Below, in pieces: positions 17,145-25,681 of a DNA stretch of 64,000 nucleotides. A program made the position numbers and the translations under genes. The notes below the pieces were generated by a model. The model was not told the origin of the DNA and did no database searches. It saw only the letters and a program-made list of their open reading frames with translations. Within the stretch, counting starts at the first letter, position 1, and each line of letters starts with the position of its first letter. The stretch is taken from contig CAUJIO010000103.1 in assembly GCA_963205315.1 (NCBI GenBank), positions 1-64,000 on the forward strand, given 5' to 3'. This DNA comes from Pseudomonadota bacterium (GTDB taxonomy: Bacteria > Pseudomonadota > Alphaproteobacteria > Rhizobiales > Aestuariivirgaceae).

Positions 17145-17705
17145 ATGACACTTCTGACGCGGCTACCGGCTGTCGAGACCCATTCCCTCATCCTGCGCGA
17201 GATCGAATCACGCGATGCAGACGCGTTTTGCGGGTTCATGATGCAGGATACGTATCAGCGCCACATCGCCATGCGGCTGTCGAACGAAGCCGAGGTCAAG
17301 GCCTTCGTCAACCGCTCGGTGTCGCGCCAGGGTGACGAACGGCGCAATGTGTTTCATCTCGCCGCCGAGGAAAAGCTGAGCGGCGAGGCGATCGGCGACG
17401 GGTTCCTGATCGCGCAGCGCCCCGGCACAGTGGAAATCGGCTGGGGCCTACATCCGGCCATGTGGCGGATGGGGCTGGGCACCGAAATCGGCCGCGCCCT
17501 GCTTGGCCTTGCCTTCGAACGGCTGAGGGCCGAGCGCGTGTGGTGCAAGGTGATGGTGCCAAACTCCGCGTCGGCAAGGCTCGCCCGCCGCATCGGCATG
17601 AAGCACCTCAGGTCACATCCGGACTATCAGGCCGGCCACGGCCGGCACACGCCGGTCGAGTTCTACACCATGGCCGTGGAAGACTACTTCGACCTCACCT
17701 ACTGA
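17145..17705 (+). CDS. GNAT-family acetyltransferase (RimJ/RimL-like)
   Basis: 186 aa from the ATG at 17145 with AAGGAG nine bases upstream; an upstream in-frame ATG at 17106 lacks such a site. The pattern THSLILREIESRDADAF, then VEIGWGLHPAMWRMGLGTEIG (acetyl-CoA motif A, here RMGLGTE), and VMVPNSASARLARRIGM with the N-x-x-S/A-x-R element, is that of the RimJ/RimL-type acetyltransferases. These modify protein N-termini or small amines; the target is unknown. Stands alone and converges on the lipase gene. Confidence 0.85.
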   Translation: MTLLTRLPAVETHSLILREIESRDADAFCGFMMQDTYQRHIAMRLSNEAEVKAFVNRSVSRQGDERRNVFHLAAEEKLSGEAIGDGFLIAQRPGTVEIGWGLHPAMWRMGLGTEIGRALLGLAFERLRAERVWCKVMVPNSASARLARRIGMKHLRSHPDYQAGHGRHTPVEFYTMAVEDYFDLTY

Positions 17706-17714
17706 CGCGCTCCC

Positions 17715-18899
17715 TCACCTGCAATTGCCGCGGGTGGGGATGTTGTTCAGGCGCGACACCAGCCAGTTGACGCCGTCGCGCGCCGAAGCGTCGATGGCGG
17801 CGCCGTGGCCCTTGCCCTTGAGCACGTTGTATTGCACCGGAACACCGGCCCGGCAACTGGACTTGACGAAAGCCGTGGTGACCGCAGGCCGCACCAAATC
17901 GTCGGAGTCACCCTGGATGATCAGCGTCGGCAGCCGTACGGCCTGAGCAAATCTGGAATTCTCAGCGAGCAATCCGCTCCACGGCGCCAGGCGCGCCGGA
18001 TCGGTCTTGAGGAAATTCGCGGTGAGCGCCTTCTGCGCCGCAGCTGCGTCGAGCTTGCCGCCGAGATCGTCGACGCAGCTGCGGCCGACCTCGGAGATTA
18101 CCGCAGCAGCGGCAGCATCGACCAGCATTTGCAGCGGCGCGCCATATTTGGCATTCCACGAGGCAAGGGTGAAGGCGGCGAGAATGCGGCCCGGCACGCT
18201 GCCGATGTTGGCGCGCAACAGGCGGGCCAGATCGGTGGGTGGAGCGACGGCTGCCACCGCCTTGAGATTGAGCTCGGGCGCGTAGCGGGCGCTCAGATCG
18301 GCCGCAAACAGGGCCGCATGACCACCCTGCGAGTAGCCCCACAGCGCATAGTCGCGGCCGCCACCGACGCCGGGGATCTGACGCGCCGCTCGCACCGAGT
18401 CGATCACCGCATAGGCCTGTCCCTTGCCGACCAGATAGCCCATGGGTCCTTCGGTTCCGAGGCCGGGGTAGTCGGTGGCGGTCACAACGACGCCAGCCGC
18501 CACCAGATCGTTGAGGCCGGAGATTGCTTTCACCGGGCTCGCCCGCAGTGACGGCGCGCATTTCCGCGCGATGCCTGTGGTCGGGTGCGCCCATGCGACG
18601 AAGCGGCGGTTCATCGGCACCTTCGCCGCACGGTCGGGGAGCACGACCATGCCGGTCGAAACGATGGGCCGCAGGCGAAAGTCGCGCGTCATGTAGATGA
18701 TCCGCCAGGCCTTGGCGCGATAGAGCGACGGAAGCTGAATGCGGTCGTAATTCAGAAGCGTTCCCGCCGGTGTTGATGCATTCGGCAAGGGGATGGCGGT
18801 ACGGGCGGGAGACGGTGGCCGGGCGACAGCCAAACCGGCCGGCAACCAGGCGGCGAGAACGAGCACGGCAATCACACATCGGATGCAACGCTGCAGCAT
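17715..18899 (-). CDS. Exported secretory-lipase-family alpha/beta hydrolase
   Basis: 394 aa with a signal peptide (MLQRCIRCVIAVLVLAAWLPAGLAVA). The nucleophile is Ser190 in GYSQGG, the signature of the fungal-type secretory lipase (LIP) family, and TDYPGLGTEGP lies upstream as usual. The C-terminal LIIQGDSDDLV carries the acidic residue and KGHGAAI the histidine. Several Cys residues suggest disulfides in the periplasm or outside. Probable lipase or esterase acting on extracellular esters. Monocistronic. Confidence 0.85.
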   Translation of the reverse strand: MLQRCIRCVIAVLVLAAWLPAGLAVARPPSPARTAIPLPNASTPAGTLLNYDRIQLPSLYRAKAWRIIYMTRDFRLRPIVSTGMVVLPDRAAKVPMNRRFVAWAHPTTGIARKCAPSLRASPVKAISGLNDLVAAGVVVTATDYPGLGTEGPMGYLVGKGQAYAVIDSVRAARQIPGVGGGRDYALWGYSQGGHAALFAADLSARYAPELNLKAVAAVAPPTDLARLLRANIGSVPGRILAAFTLASWNAKYGAPLQMLVDAAAAAVISEVGRSCVDDLGGKLDAAAAQKALTANFLKTDPARLAPWSGLLAENSRFAQAVRLPTLIIQGDSDDLVRPAVTTAFVKSSCRAGVPVQYNVLKGKGHGAAIDASARDGVNWLVSRLNNIPTRGNCR

Positions 18900-18995
18900 G
18901 GAGGTCTCTCTGGCAAATCAACGCATGCAGGATAAACGGGATTTCCAGCGTGCACAAATCCCGGTTGTGACGCCTTTCCTTAAGGCCTGCATTAA

Positions 18996-19011
18996 CAATC
19001 TCTTAAGATTG
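18996..19011. promoter_or_regulatory. Palindrome upstream of the first collagen-like gene
   Basis: CAATCT-CTTA-AGATTG about 77 bp upstream of the ATG of the first collagen-like gene, in the promoter-bearing gap. It could be an operator; no equivalent was found upstream of the other two paralogues. Confidence 0.25.
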
Positions 19012-19087
19012 ACCCTTGTGGCGGTTTGAATTTGATTTAGCGTAACCAGCCGGGAACACGGTACAAATCATCGGGAGTGAAGCGACA

Positions 19088-20083
19088 ATGACTTGTTATT
19101 CGGGCCGGCTGCCACTGTTGGCCGCGGCAACCTTCTTCGTGACTGTGGGCTTTGCCTCAATCGCATCCGCAGCCGTCATCATCACCAAGGCAGAGATCGT
19201 GGGCGGAAAGCTGGTTGTCGAGGGATCACGCACCGGGACGGCGGGCAACATGGAACTCGATAGTGGCCCGACGACAGGTGTCACCAGCGCTGGTTCATTC
19301 GCGTTCAGCATCAACAACTATCTTCCCGATGACTGTGTTGTCGATCTCAAGGCGGTCGGCGGCACAGGCGGCTCGACCACGGCTGTCATCGCCAACTGCG
19401 GTCCCAAGGGCCTCAATGCGCAAGGCGCATGGAAGGGCACGAGCAATTATGTCGCGGACGATGTCGTCACCTTTGGCGGCTCGAGCTTCCGCGCCAAACG
19501 CGCCAACCTGAATATCACGCCAGGCACGAGTGGCGCCGACTGGGAGGTGCTGGCCAAAAAGGGCGCGCCCGGCATACAGGGGGCAACCGGGCCGCAGGGC
19601 GAGCCTGGTGCTGTTGGCGCAACGGGAGCCACAGGTGAAACTGGCGCCACAGGGGAAGCGGGGCCACCGGGTCCTGCGGGACCAACAGGAGCAACCGGCC
19701 CAACTGGACCTGCTGGTGCGACCGGTGCCACGGGCCCCGCCGGCCCCGTAGGCGCGACTGGTGCAACGGGAGCCACGGGCGCAACCGGACCGATCGGCCC
19801 GCAGGGTCCACAAGGCCCTGCCGGCGTCGTCAATGCAAAGGCGCTGGAATGCGTCAACTCGGGAACGACCCAGACGGCAGTGGGAGCTGGCGCAATTGCG
19901 AATTCGCTAGCCCCCAGTTGTCCAACCGGATACACGCAGACGGCGACGAATTGCGAGGCTAGCACCTGGCAGATGCCTTTCGTGTATTTCAGGGACGGCA
20001 CGTGTTCGGCACAGAACAACAGTGCGAGTTCTGCCACCATTCGTTCGTCGCGCACCTGTTGCCGCACGGCAGCGCAGCCCTGA
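19088..20083 (+). CDS. Exported collagen-like protein 1 (Cys-rich head)
   Basis: 331 aa. Signal peptide ending SIASAA; an Ig-like beta domain ([19 protein letters not shown], to about residue 110); a short aromatic module of chitin-binding (CBM5/12-like) character (W-x5-Y-x2-D-x-[19 protein letters not shown]); then 30 uninterrupted Gly-x-y triplets rich in GAT, GPA and GPQ from about residue 159; and a unique Cys-rich C-terminal domain of about 85 residues (ECVNSG to [10 protein letters not shown]). Should form a trimeric triple-helical stalk at the cell surface with the tail as a head. Shares a nearly identical 3'-module with protein 2 (20271-21317). Function unknown; adhesion or matrix is inferred. 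Confidence 0.85.
   Translation: MTCYSGRLPLLAAATFFVTVGFASIASAAVIITKAEIVGGKLVVEGSRTGTAGNMELDSGPTTGVTSAGSFAFSINNYLPDDCVVDLKAVGGTGGSTTAVIANCGPKGLNAQGAWKGTSNYVADDVVTFGGSSFRAKRANLNITPGTSGADWEVLAKKGAPGIQGATGPQGEPGAVGATGATGETGATGEAGPPGPAGPTGATGPTGPAGATGATGPAGPVGATGATGATGATGPIGPQGPQGPAGVVNAKALECVNSGTTQTAVGAGAIANSLAPSCPTGYTQTATNCEASTWQMPFVYFRDGTCSAQNNSASSATIRSSRTCCRTAAQP
19445..19740 (+). repeat. DNA repeat shared by collagen-like genes 1 and 2 (copy A)
   Basis: This stretch is nearly identical, including synonymous positions, to 20625-20902. Copy A carries an extra 18 bp (two more triplets plus neighbours, GAT GAT) near 19619. The upstream part of gene 1 is much less similar, so the repeat has sharp edges, as left by recent gene conversion or duplication. 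Confidence 0.8.
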
Positions 20084-20270
20084 CACCTGACGCGAACCTC
20101 AACAGAGGGCGGGTCCTCCGGGTCCAGCCCTACTTGTTCCGGCATCGGCAAGGTGACCAGCCGGATCGTGGACGATCACTTATTCGGATCACTCAACTCA
20201 TCCGAATTTCAGACCTTCCTTAGCATCGCAACCCGGCACTACGACTTTCACACTGAGAAGGACGGCGACA

Positions 20271-21317
20271 ATGACCACAGACTTGAACCGGCTGCCGCTG
20301 ATGGCAGCAGCATCAATACTTGCTTTTGCCGCGGCATCGGTTGCGGCTTCGGCGGCGATCACCGTCACCACGGCGGAAATCACCGGCGGCAAGCTGGTGG
20401 TTGAAGGCACACGCACCGGCGGCGCCGCGACCATCCGGCTCGACGACCAGTTCAACGACGGCGTCAATGGCGCCGGGGCTTTCGCCTTCAGCCTCGACTA
20501 TCTGCCGCCGGACTGCATCGTCGATCTCAAGGAGATTGGCGGCCTCAATGCGACGGCCACCGCAGTCATCGGCAATTGCGGGCCGAAGGGCCTCAATGCA
20601 AAGGGTGGATGGAAGAACACCACCAACTATGTCGCGAACGATGTCGTCGCCTTTGGCGGCTCGAGCTTCCGCGCCAAACGCGCCAACCTGAATGTCACGC
20701 CAGGCACGAGTGGCGCCGACTGGGAGGTGCTGGCCAAAAAGGGCGCACCCGGTATACAGGGTGCGACCGGGCCGCAAGGCGAGCCTGGCGCTGTCGGTGA
20801 AACTGGCGCCACAGGGGAAGCGGGGCCCCCGGGTCCTGCGGGACCAACAGGAGCAACCGGCCCAACTGGACCTGCTGGTGCGACCGGTGCCACGGGCCCC
20901 CAGGGTACGAGTGGCGTGGTAAACGTTGCAAACAATTCGAGCCCGGGCTTCAATCCGACCACGACGACAGCGCTCCTCACCGGCCCGGTCAGCTTCACCG
21001 TTGTAGCCGGACAGAAGGTCAGCATGGTTGCAACGAAGGCTTTTGGCTCGACGATGGCCGGTGGCGGAAGCGGTCTTACGCTCTGGCCCTGTTACCAGGT
21101 ATCACCAGGCGGGCAGATCTTCACGCAGGGAAGCAACATGGCCGGTCTCGCCGTTCCTCTGAACGGGCGGGTGACATTTACGGTGTCCTGGAACTTTACC
21201 GGCCTGGCTGCCGGCACCTATAACTTCGGGATGTGCGGAGCGGCATCAAGTGGGCCGGCTGCGTCGTCATGGAACAATAACGACTGGGGTTATGTATCTG
21301 CCACGCTTGTGAACTAG
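20271..21317 (+). CDS. Exported collagen-like protein 2 (beta-rich head)
   Basis: 348 aa with the same plan as its neighbours: signal peptide (SILAFAAASVAASAA), Ig-like domain, aromatic CBM5/12-like module, 20 Gly-x-y triplets and a unique C-terminal domain of about 130 residues rich in Thr/Gly/Val (VSFTVVAGQKVSMVATKAFG, ending YVSATLVN) with two Cys. The Ig-like part is close to protein 3 (RLDDQFNDGVNGAGAFAF is shared), whereas the aromatic and collagen parts are close to protein 1, so the gene is a mosaic of the two. About 190 bp follow gene 1; probably its own promoter. Surface stalk-and-head protein by inference. Confidence 0.85.
   Translation: MTTDLNRLPLMAAASILAFAAASVAASAAITVTTAEITGGKLVVEGTRTGGAATIRLDDQFNDGVNGAGAFAFSLDYLPPDCIVDLKEIGGLNATATAVIGNCGPKGLNAKGGWKNTTNYVANDVVAFGGSSFRAKRANLNVTPGTSGADWEVLAKKGAPGIQGATGPQGEPGAVGETGATGEAGPPGPAGPTGATGPTGPAGATGATGPQGTSGVVNVANNSSPGFNPTTTTALLTGPVSFTVVAGQKVSMVATKAFGSTMAGGGSGLTLWPCYQVSPGGQIFTQGSNMAGLAVPLNGRVTFTVSWNFTGLAAGTYNFGMCGAASSGPAASSWNNNDWGYVSATLVN
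20625..20902 (+). repeat. DNA repeat shared by collagen-like genes 1 and 2 (copy B)
   Basis: Counterpart of 19445-19740 (offset 1180 bp at its left end). The first half aligns without gaps; copy B lacks an 18-bp unit found in copy A and ends abruptly before the unique head domain. Confidence 0.8.
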
Positions 21318-21443
21318 GCGTTACATCCAGACGGGAAGGTGGGTCCTCTGGGGCCCGCCCGCCTCTCTTGCAGCGCATGACCACACTGGCGTCCCTGGTG
21401 GCCTTGAGCTAGTTTCGCAAGAAATCCACAGGAGCCTACTCCC

Positions 21444-22373
21444 ATGTCCACATCCCCCCTCCGCGCCCGCATTGAAGGCGGCGGCACGCCGAAGATGCAA
21501 GGCCGCTGGGAAATCAAGTCCGAGACCGGGCCGCTGAAGGACGTGCTGCTGGGGCCGGCCGAAAGCTTCCGCTGGCTGGGGCTGGAAAACGCCGCGTGGT
21601 CGTCGCTGGTTCGCGACACGATGCGCAAGGGCTACAAGTTCGACAAGCAGGTGGCGATGCGCCAGCACCGCGAGATGGTCGACGCCTATCATCAAGCGGG
21701 CGTCACCACGCATTTCCTGCCGCTCGACATGGCGATCCCCTACCAGGTCTATGCGCGTGACTCGTCCTTCATGTCGCCCTATGGCGCGGTCGTCTGCCAG
21801 CTCGCCAGCCCCAGGCGGCGCGGCGAATATGCCGCCGTGCTGCGCTTCTATCTCGAGAACGGCATTCCGATCTACGACATGGTGTCGGCGGGCAATTTCG
21901 AAGGCGGCGACTTCAACATCATCCGCGATGGCCTGGCCCTTGTGGGGTACACGGATCATCGCTCCGAGGAAGTGGCGGCAAGCCAGGTGGCGCAGTGGTT
22001 CATCAAGGAAGGCTGGGAGATCAAGTTCGCGCCCATCGACCAGTTCTACGTCCACATCGACCTGATGGTCTGTATGCTGAACGATCATTGCGCCGCCGTG
22101 TGCCTCGAAACCACCGAGGATGACGTCATTGCCTGGCTGAAGTCGAAGAAGATCGAGATCATTCCCGCGAGCTTCAAGGAAACCATGGCGCTCGGCTGCA
22201 ACGTCGTATCGCTCGGCAATGACCGCGTGCTGTCGACGACGGCTGCGAAAGACCTCAACGCCAACATGCGCGCCGCCGGCTTCCAGGTCTACGATCCCGA
22301 CATGACGATGTTCCTGCAGGCCGGTGGCGGCGTACACTGCATGTGCCAGCCGCTCCGGCGCGAGGCGGCGTGA
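21444..22373 (+). CDS. Amidinotransferase-fold hydrolase (arginine deiminase / dimethylarginase-like)
   Basis: 309 aa. Guanidine-modifying superfamily (beta/alpha propeller) landmarks: KDVLLGP near the start, YARDSSFMSPYGAVV (substrate Asp), GNFEGGDFNII (Glu/Asp), the catalytic His204 in VHIDLMV and the catalytic Cys299 in GGVHCMC near the C-terminus. Members hydrolyse arginine, agmatine or methylated arginines, or transfer the amidino group. The short length and hydrolase-like spacing favour a deiminase or dimethylarginine dimethylaminohydrolase; the true substrate is unknown. CAGGAG ribosome-binding site. It is inserted between collagen-like genes 2 and 3. A more transferase-like relative is at 27872. 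Confidence 0.82.
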   Translation: MSTSPLRARIEGGGTPKMQGRWEIKSETGPLKDVLLGPAESFRWLGLENAAWSSLVRDTMRKGYKFDKQVAMRQHREMVDAYHQAGVTTHFLPLDMAIPYQVYARDSSFMSPYGAVVCQLASPRRRGEYAAVLRFYLENGIPIYDMVSAGNFEGGDFNIIRDGLALVGYTDHRSEEVAASQVAQWFIKEGWEIKFAPIDQFYVHIDLMVCMLNDHCAAVCLETTEDDVIAWLKSKKIEIIPASFKETMALGCNVVSLGNDRVLSTTAAKDLNANMRAAGFQVYDPDMTMFLQAGGGVHCMCQPLRREAA

Positions 22374-22498
22374 GGCGGCACCTTCACCTCACGGCATGCG
22401 CTGCTGCTGTTCATCATTAAAACTGTAGGGACTTGTCAGGCGCCGGGGCTGTGGTTAGCGTCGCTCCGATCATGCAACCTCGCGGGAACGGCGTCATC

Positions 22499-23512
22499 AT
22501 GAATCGGACATCACGGAATTTGATTGCGGCAGCCACTGGTCTCACCATGGGCTTGGCCCTCAATGCGGCTTCGGCTTCCGCCGCCATCACGATCTCCAGG
22601 GCCGAGATCGCGGCGGGGAAACTCGTGGTCGAAGGAACCCGCACAGGCGGCGCCGGGACAGTCCGGCTTGATGATCAGTTCAACGATGGCGTGAATGGCG
22701 CGGGCGCCTTCGCCTTCAGCCTCGACTACTTGCCGCCGGACTGCATCGTCGATCTCAAGGAAATCGGCGGACTGAATGATAGCGCGACGGCGGTCATCGC
22801 CAATTGCGGGCCAAAGGGCCTGAACCCGCAAGGCGGCTGGGACAGTGCCAAGACCTACCAGAAGGACGACGTGACAACGCTTGGCGGTTCGAGCTTCCGC
22901 GCCAAGCGCGCCAGCCTCAACGTGCAGCCCGGCACCAGCAAAGCCGACTGGGAAATCCTCGCCAAGCGCGGTGCCCCCGGGCCGCAGGGCATTCAAGGCG
23001 CGACCGGTCCTGCCGGGGCCGATGGCGCCAAGGGTGACCAGGGCGCACAGGGGCCGCAGGGGGACCCAGGCCCAAAGGGCGATACGGGTGCAACGGGCGC
23101 GACCGGCCCGCAAGGACCGCAAGGCCCCACCGGCACATTCCAGTTGCCGACAACAACCCGCGCGGTGTTCGGTACAGGACCGTTCACGCATCATACCGGC
23201 AGTGGTTGGGTTCTGGAAGCGCCCACCGCCGCCACTTTGCAGCTGCGAACGACCACGGCCGGCTTCGTCACGTTAGGATTTGTATCGCCTACAGCCTGCA
23301 CCGGCACCGGCAGCGCTGGCGGCAATGGCACCATGTCCAATCCCCACCGCTTCTCATTCAGCATCGGAACCACGCTGCAGGCGACGTTCTGTGCCGAAGG
23401 CAGTGTGATCCAGGTGTTTATCCTCGAAGCGAATTCCTTTCCGGAAAAGATCTTCCGATTCACCTGCATGAGAATGTCGGGCAACGGCAATGTCTGCCGC
23501 CAGGACTTCTGA
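22499..23512 (+). CDS. Exported collagen-like protein 3 (third head type)
   Basis: 337 aa from the ATG at 22499 (MNRTSRNLIAAATGLTMGLALNAASASAA, signal peptide); the open frame upstream has no signal and no ribosome-binding site. Ig-like domain almost the same as in protein 2, CBM5/12-like aromatic module ([26 protein letters not shown]), 19 Gly-x-y triplets containing more charged units (GAD GAK GDQ GDP GPK GDT) than the other two, and a unique C-terminal domain of about 125 residues with four Cys, ending MSGNGNVCRQDF. Charged triplets such as GDK/GAK typically stabilise bacterial triple helices. Surface role inferred. Confidence 0.85.
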   Translation: MNRTSRNLIAAATGLTMGLALNAASASAAITISRAEIAAGKLVVEGTRTGGAGTVRLDDQFNDGVNGAGAFAFSLDYLPPDCIVDLKEIGGLNDSATAVIANCGPKGLNPQGGWDSAKTYQKDDVTTLGGSSFRAKRASLNVQPGTSKADWEILAKRGAPGPQGIQGATGPAGADGAKGDQGAQGPQGDPGPKGDTGATGATGPQGPQGPTGTFQLPTTTRAVFGTGPFTHHTGSGWVLEAPTAATLQLRTTTAGFVTLGFVSPTACTGTGSAGGNGTMSNPHRFSFSIGTTLQATFCAEGSVIQVFILEANSFPEKIFRFTCMRMSGNGNVCRQDF

Positions 23513-23677
23513 CGCGCCACGACTGCATTGAAGGTCGCAAGTCCTGCATCGGCCCGGCAGTCATCAAATCTTTCGCCAGAGTTTCCGGCCGCCATTGCTG
23601 TCTTCCTCTTGCTGGCGCAAGGTCCCTCATGACAGCGCCCACCCATCACGGGTGGAAAATACGAGGGAGGAACGGCG

Positions 23678-24313
23678 ATGGCACTGGCAGTCATAGGATC
23701 GGGCTTCGGGCGAACCGGCACGAAGTCACTCAAGGAGGCGCTCGAGACCCTGGGAATGGCGCCGTGCCATCACATGCACGAGATCGTCACGCACCCCGAA
23801 CAGGTGGCGCACTGGCAGGCGGTTGCGGCGGGGAAGCCGGTCAACTGGAACGACGTCTTTGCCGGATACACATCACAGGTCGACTGGCCCGGCGCCCATG
23901 TCTGGCGCGAACTGTCCGTTGCCTTTCCATCGGCCAAGGTGGTGCACACCGAACGCGATCCTGACGCATGGTGGAACAGCTATTCGAAGACCATCGGGAA
24001 ACTGATGCTCAACTACAAGAACATTCCCCTGCCGCCGCATATCTCCGCCATGCTCGATGCATGGGGCAAAATGGTCGGCGACACGGTGTTCAGTGGCAAG
24101 GCGCTCGACCGCGATACATGTATCGCGGCCTACAAGCACAACAACCAGCGGGTCCGCGATACGATCCCTGCCGACCGGCTGCTGGTGTTCAATGTCGCCG
24201 AAGGCTGGGAGCCGCTGTGCCGGTTTCTGGGTGTCGCCGTGCCATCGACGGCATTTCCGCACCACAACCTCCGCGCCGATTTCTGGGACGTACTCGGCGG
24301 CGAACCGGCGTAA
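23678..24313 (+). CDS. Sulfotransferase-family protein (paralogue of 8298-8897)
   Basis: 211 aa. LAVIGSGFGRTGTKSLKEAL is the phosphosulfate-binding loop; LGMAPCHHMHEIV, VDWPGAHVWREL and HTERDPDAWWNSYSKT repeat the landmarks of the first sulfotransferase in this window. Strong GGGAGGA ribosome-binding site. The acceptor is unknown. Its position directly after the collagen-like genes would be consistent with tailoring a surface glycan, but nothing in the sequence proves it. Confidence 0.85.
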   Translation: MALAVIGSGFGRTGTKSLKEALETLGMAPCHHMHEIVTHPEQVAHWQAVAAGKPVNWNDVFAGYTSQVDWPGAHVWRELSVAFPSAKVVHTERDPDAWWNSYSKTIGKLMLNYKNIPLPPHISAMLDAWGKMVGDTVFSGKALDRDTCIAAYKHNNQRVRDTIPADRLLVFNVAEGWEPLCRFLGVAVPSTAFPHHNLRADFWDVLGGEPA

Positions 24314-24379
24314 CGCGACAGTGGCCAGCGTCACGTGCACACTGGCGGTTAAGCCGCCGTATGTGTAAACGCCAAGGCC

Positions 24380-25504
24380 ATGACACATATCAACATCATC
24401 GGCGCCGGCCCGGCGGGCCTCATGGCGGCGGAAGTTCTCGCGCAAGGCGGCGCCGCCGTCACCATTCACGACCAGATGCCGGCCCCTGCCCGTAAGTTCC
24501 TGCTGGCCGGGCGCGGCGGTTTGAATCTCACGCATTCGGAACCGCTCGAGCAATTTCTCGAGCGCTATGGCGAGGCCAAGGCCTTTCTCGAACCCGCTAT
24601 CCGCGCCTTCCCGCCGCAAGCGCTTATTGAATGGGCCAACGGGCTCGGCATCGAGACCTTCGTTGGCTCGTCGGGCCGCGTCTTCCCCAAGCAGATGAAA
24701 GCCTCGCCGCTGCTGCGCTCCTGGCTGAGGCGGCTCGACGCGCTCGGCGTCAAGCTCGTCACCCGCTCGCGCTGGGAAGGTTTCGACGGCACGCCGACCA
24801 TTCTAGCACTCGGCGGCGCCTCGTGGCCGCATCTGGGCTCGGACGCCAAGTGGGTGCCGGTGCTCGAAGCGGCAGGCATTCGCGTCAATGCCTTCAAGCC
24901 GGCCAACAGCCGCTTCCTTGTCGACTGGTCGAAGATCTTCCGCGACAAGTTCGCCGGAACGCCGGTCAAGAACGTCGGCCTCACCTATGCCGGCCACCGG
25001 GTGCGCGGCGAGTTGATGATCAGCCAGGAGGGCATCGAAGGCGGTGCCATCTACGCATTGTCGAAGGGCCTGCGCGAAAAGCCCGGCCATCCGCTGATCA
25101 TCGATTTCCGTCCTGATCTCACCGTAGAGGCACTGGCGCAGCGCCTCACCCGGCCGCGCGGCAAGGATTCACAATCGAACTACCTGCGCAAGGTCGCTGG
25201 CCTCTCGCCCGTTGCAATCAATCTGCTGCGTGAGACTGGTACGGCGCCCGATGCCGCGGGCATCAAGGCGATGCCACTGAAATTGCTGCGTCCCGCCGGC
25301 ATTTCGCGCGCCATATCATCGGCCGGCGGCATCGACCGCAATGAACTGGACGCAAATTTCCAGCTGAAGAAGATATCCGGCTGCTATGCCGTTGGTGAAA
25401 TGCTGGACTGGGAAGCCCCCACCGGCGGCTATCTGCTGCAGGCGTGCTTCTCGACCGCTGTCATGGCGGCCAAGGATATGCTGCGGCACGTGAGATCAGC
25501 ATGA
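24380..25504 (+). CDS. BaiN/HI0933-like FAD-dependent oxidoreductase (TIGR03862-type flavoprotein)
   Basis: 374 aa. N-terminal FAD-binding motif INIIGAGPAGLMAAEVLAQG (GxGxxG), then the family signature LLAGRGGLNLTHSEP (close to the K-x-G-x-G-R-C-N-x-T/S-N motif of the HI0933 family), FVGSSGRVFPKQMKASPLLRSWL, and a C-terminal second nucleotide segment CYAVGEMLDWEAPTGGYLLQACFSTA. Flavoproteins of this family are widespread and biochemically poorly defined; some reduce bile-acid intermediates. Likely monocistronic. The stop codon lies inside a perfect palindrome. Confidence 0.85.
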   Translation: MTHINIIGAGPAGLMAAEVLAQGGAAVTIHDQMPAPARKFLLAGRGGLNLTHSEPLEQFLERYGEAKAFLEPAIRAFPPQALIEWANGLGIETFVGSSGRVFPKQMKASPLLRSWLRRLDALGVKLVTRSRWEGFDGTPTILALGGASWPHLGSDAKWVPVLEAAGIRVNAFKPANSRFLVDWSKIFRDKFAGTPVKNVGLTYAGHRVRGELMISQEGIEGGAIYALSKGLREKPGHPLIIDFRPDLTVEALAQRLTRPRGKDSQSNYLRKVAGLSPVAINLLRETGTAPDAAGIKAMPLKLLRPAGISRAISSAGGIDRNELDANFQLKKISGCYAVGEMLDWEAPTGGYLLQACFSTAVMAAKDMLRHVRSA

Positions 25505-25530
25505 CTTTTGGTGGAACCACCAAAAGTCAT
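25501..25530. repeat. Perfect 14-bp-arm palindrome at the flavoprotein stop codon
   Basis: ATGACTTTTGGTGG-AA-CCACCAAAAGTCAT. It contains the stop codon TGA and could terminate transcription, but there is no T tract after the stem. It may be one half of a composite intergenic element with the palindrome at 25555. Confidence 0.7.
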
Positions 25531-25554
25531 GAAGCTAATCGCCGTTTATGTTCT

Positions 25555-25604
25555 TGTGCGTAACCTGATCGCCAAGACGATTCCGTCTTGGCGCATTACG
25601 CACA
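25555..25604. repeat. Nested double palindrome (TGTGCGTAA / TTACGCACA outside, CGCCAAGACG / CGTCTTGGCG inside)
   Basis: Outer arms at 25555-25563 and 25596-25604, inner perfect 10-bp arms at 25570-25579 and 25584-25593 around ATTC. Together with the previous palindrome this forms an approximately 100-bp structured block upstream of the GH26 gene. It resembles a mobile REP/BIME-like unit. No gene or transposase is present. Confidence 0.6.
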
Positions 25605-25681
25605 GGCTGATCTTGCGGCGCTTGCAATCCTGAGGACAATGCGCGAACCTCCCGTCCGGTTACCGGGCTGGAGTATGTTTC

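Noticed and set aside
19560-19830. Tandem GC-rich repeats resembling a CRISPR or satellite array
   Set aside because: They are in-frame Gly-x-y collagen triplets; no spacer structure.
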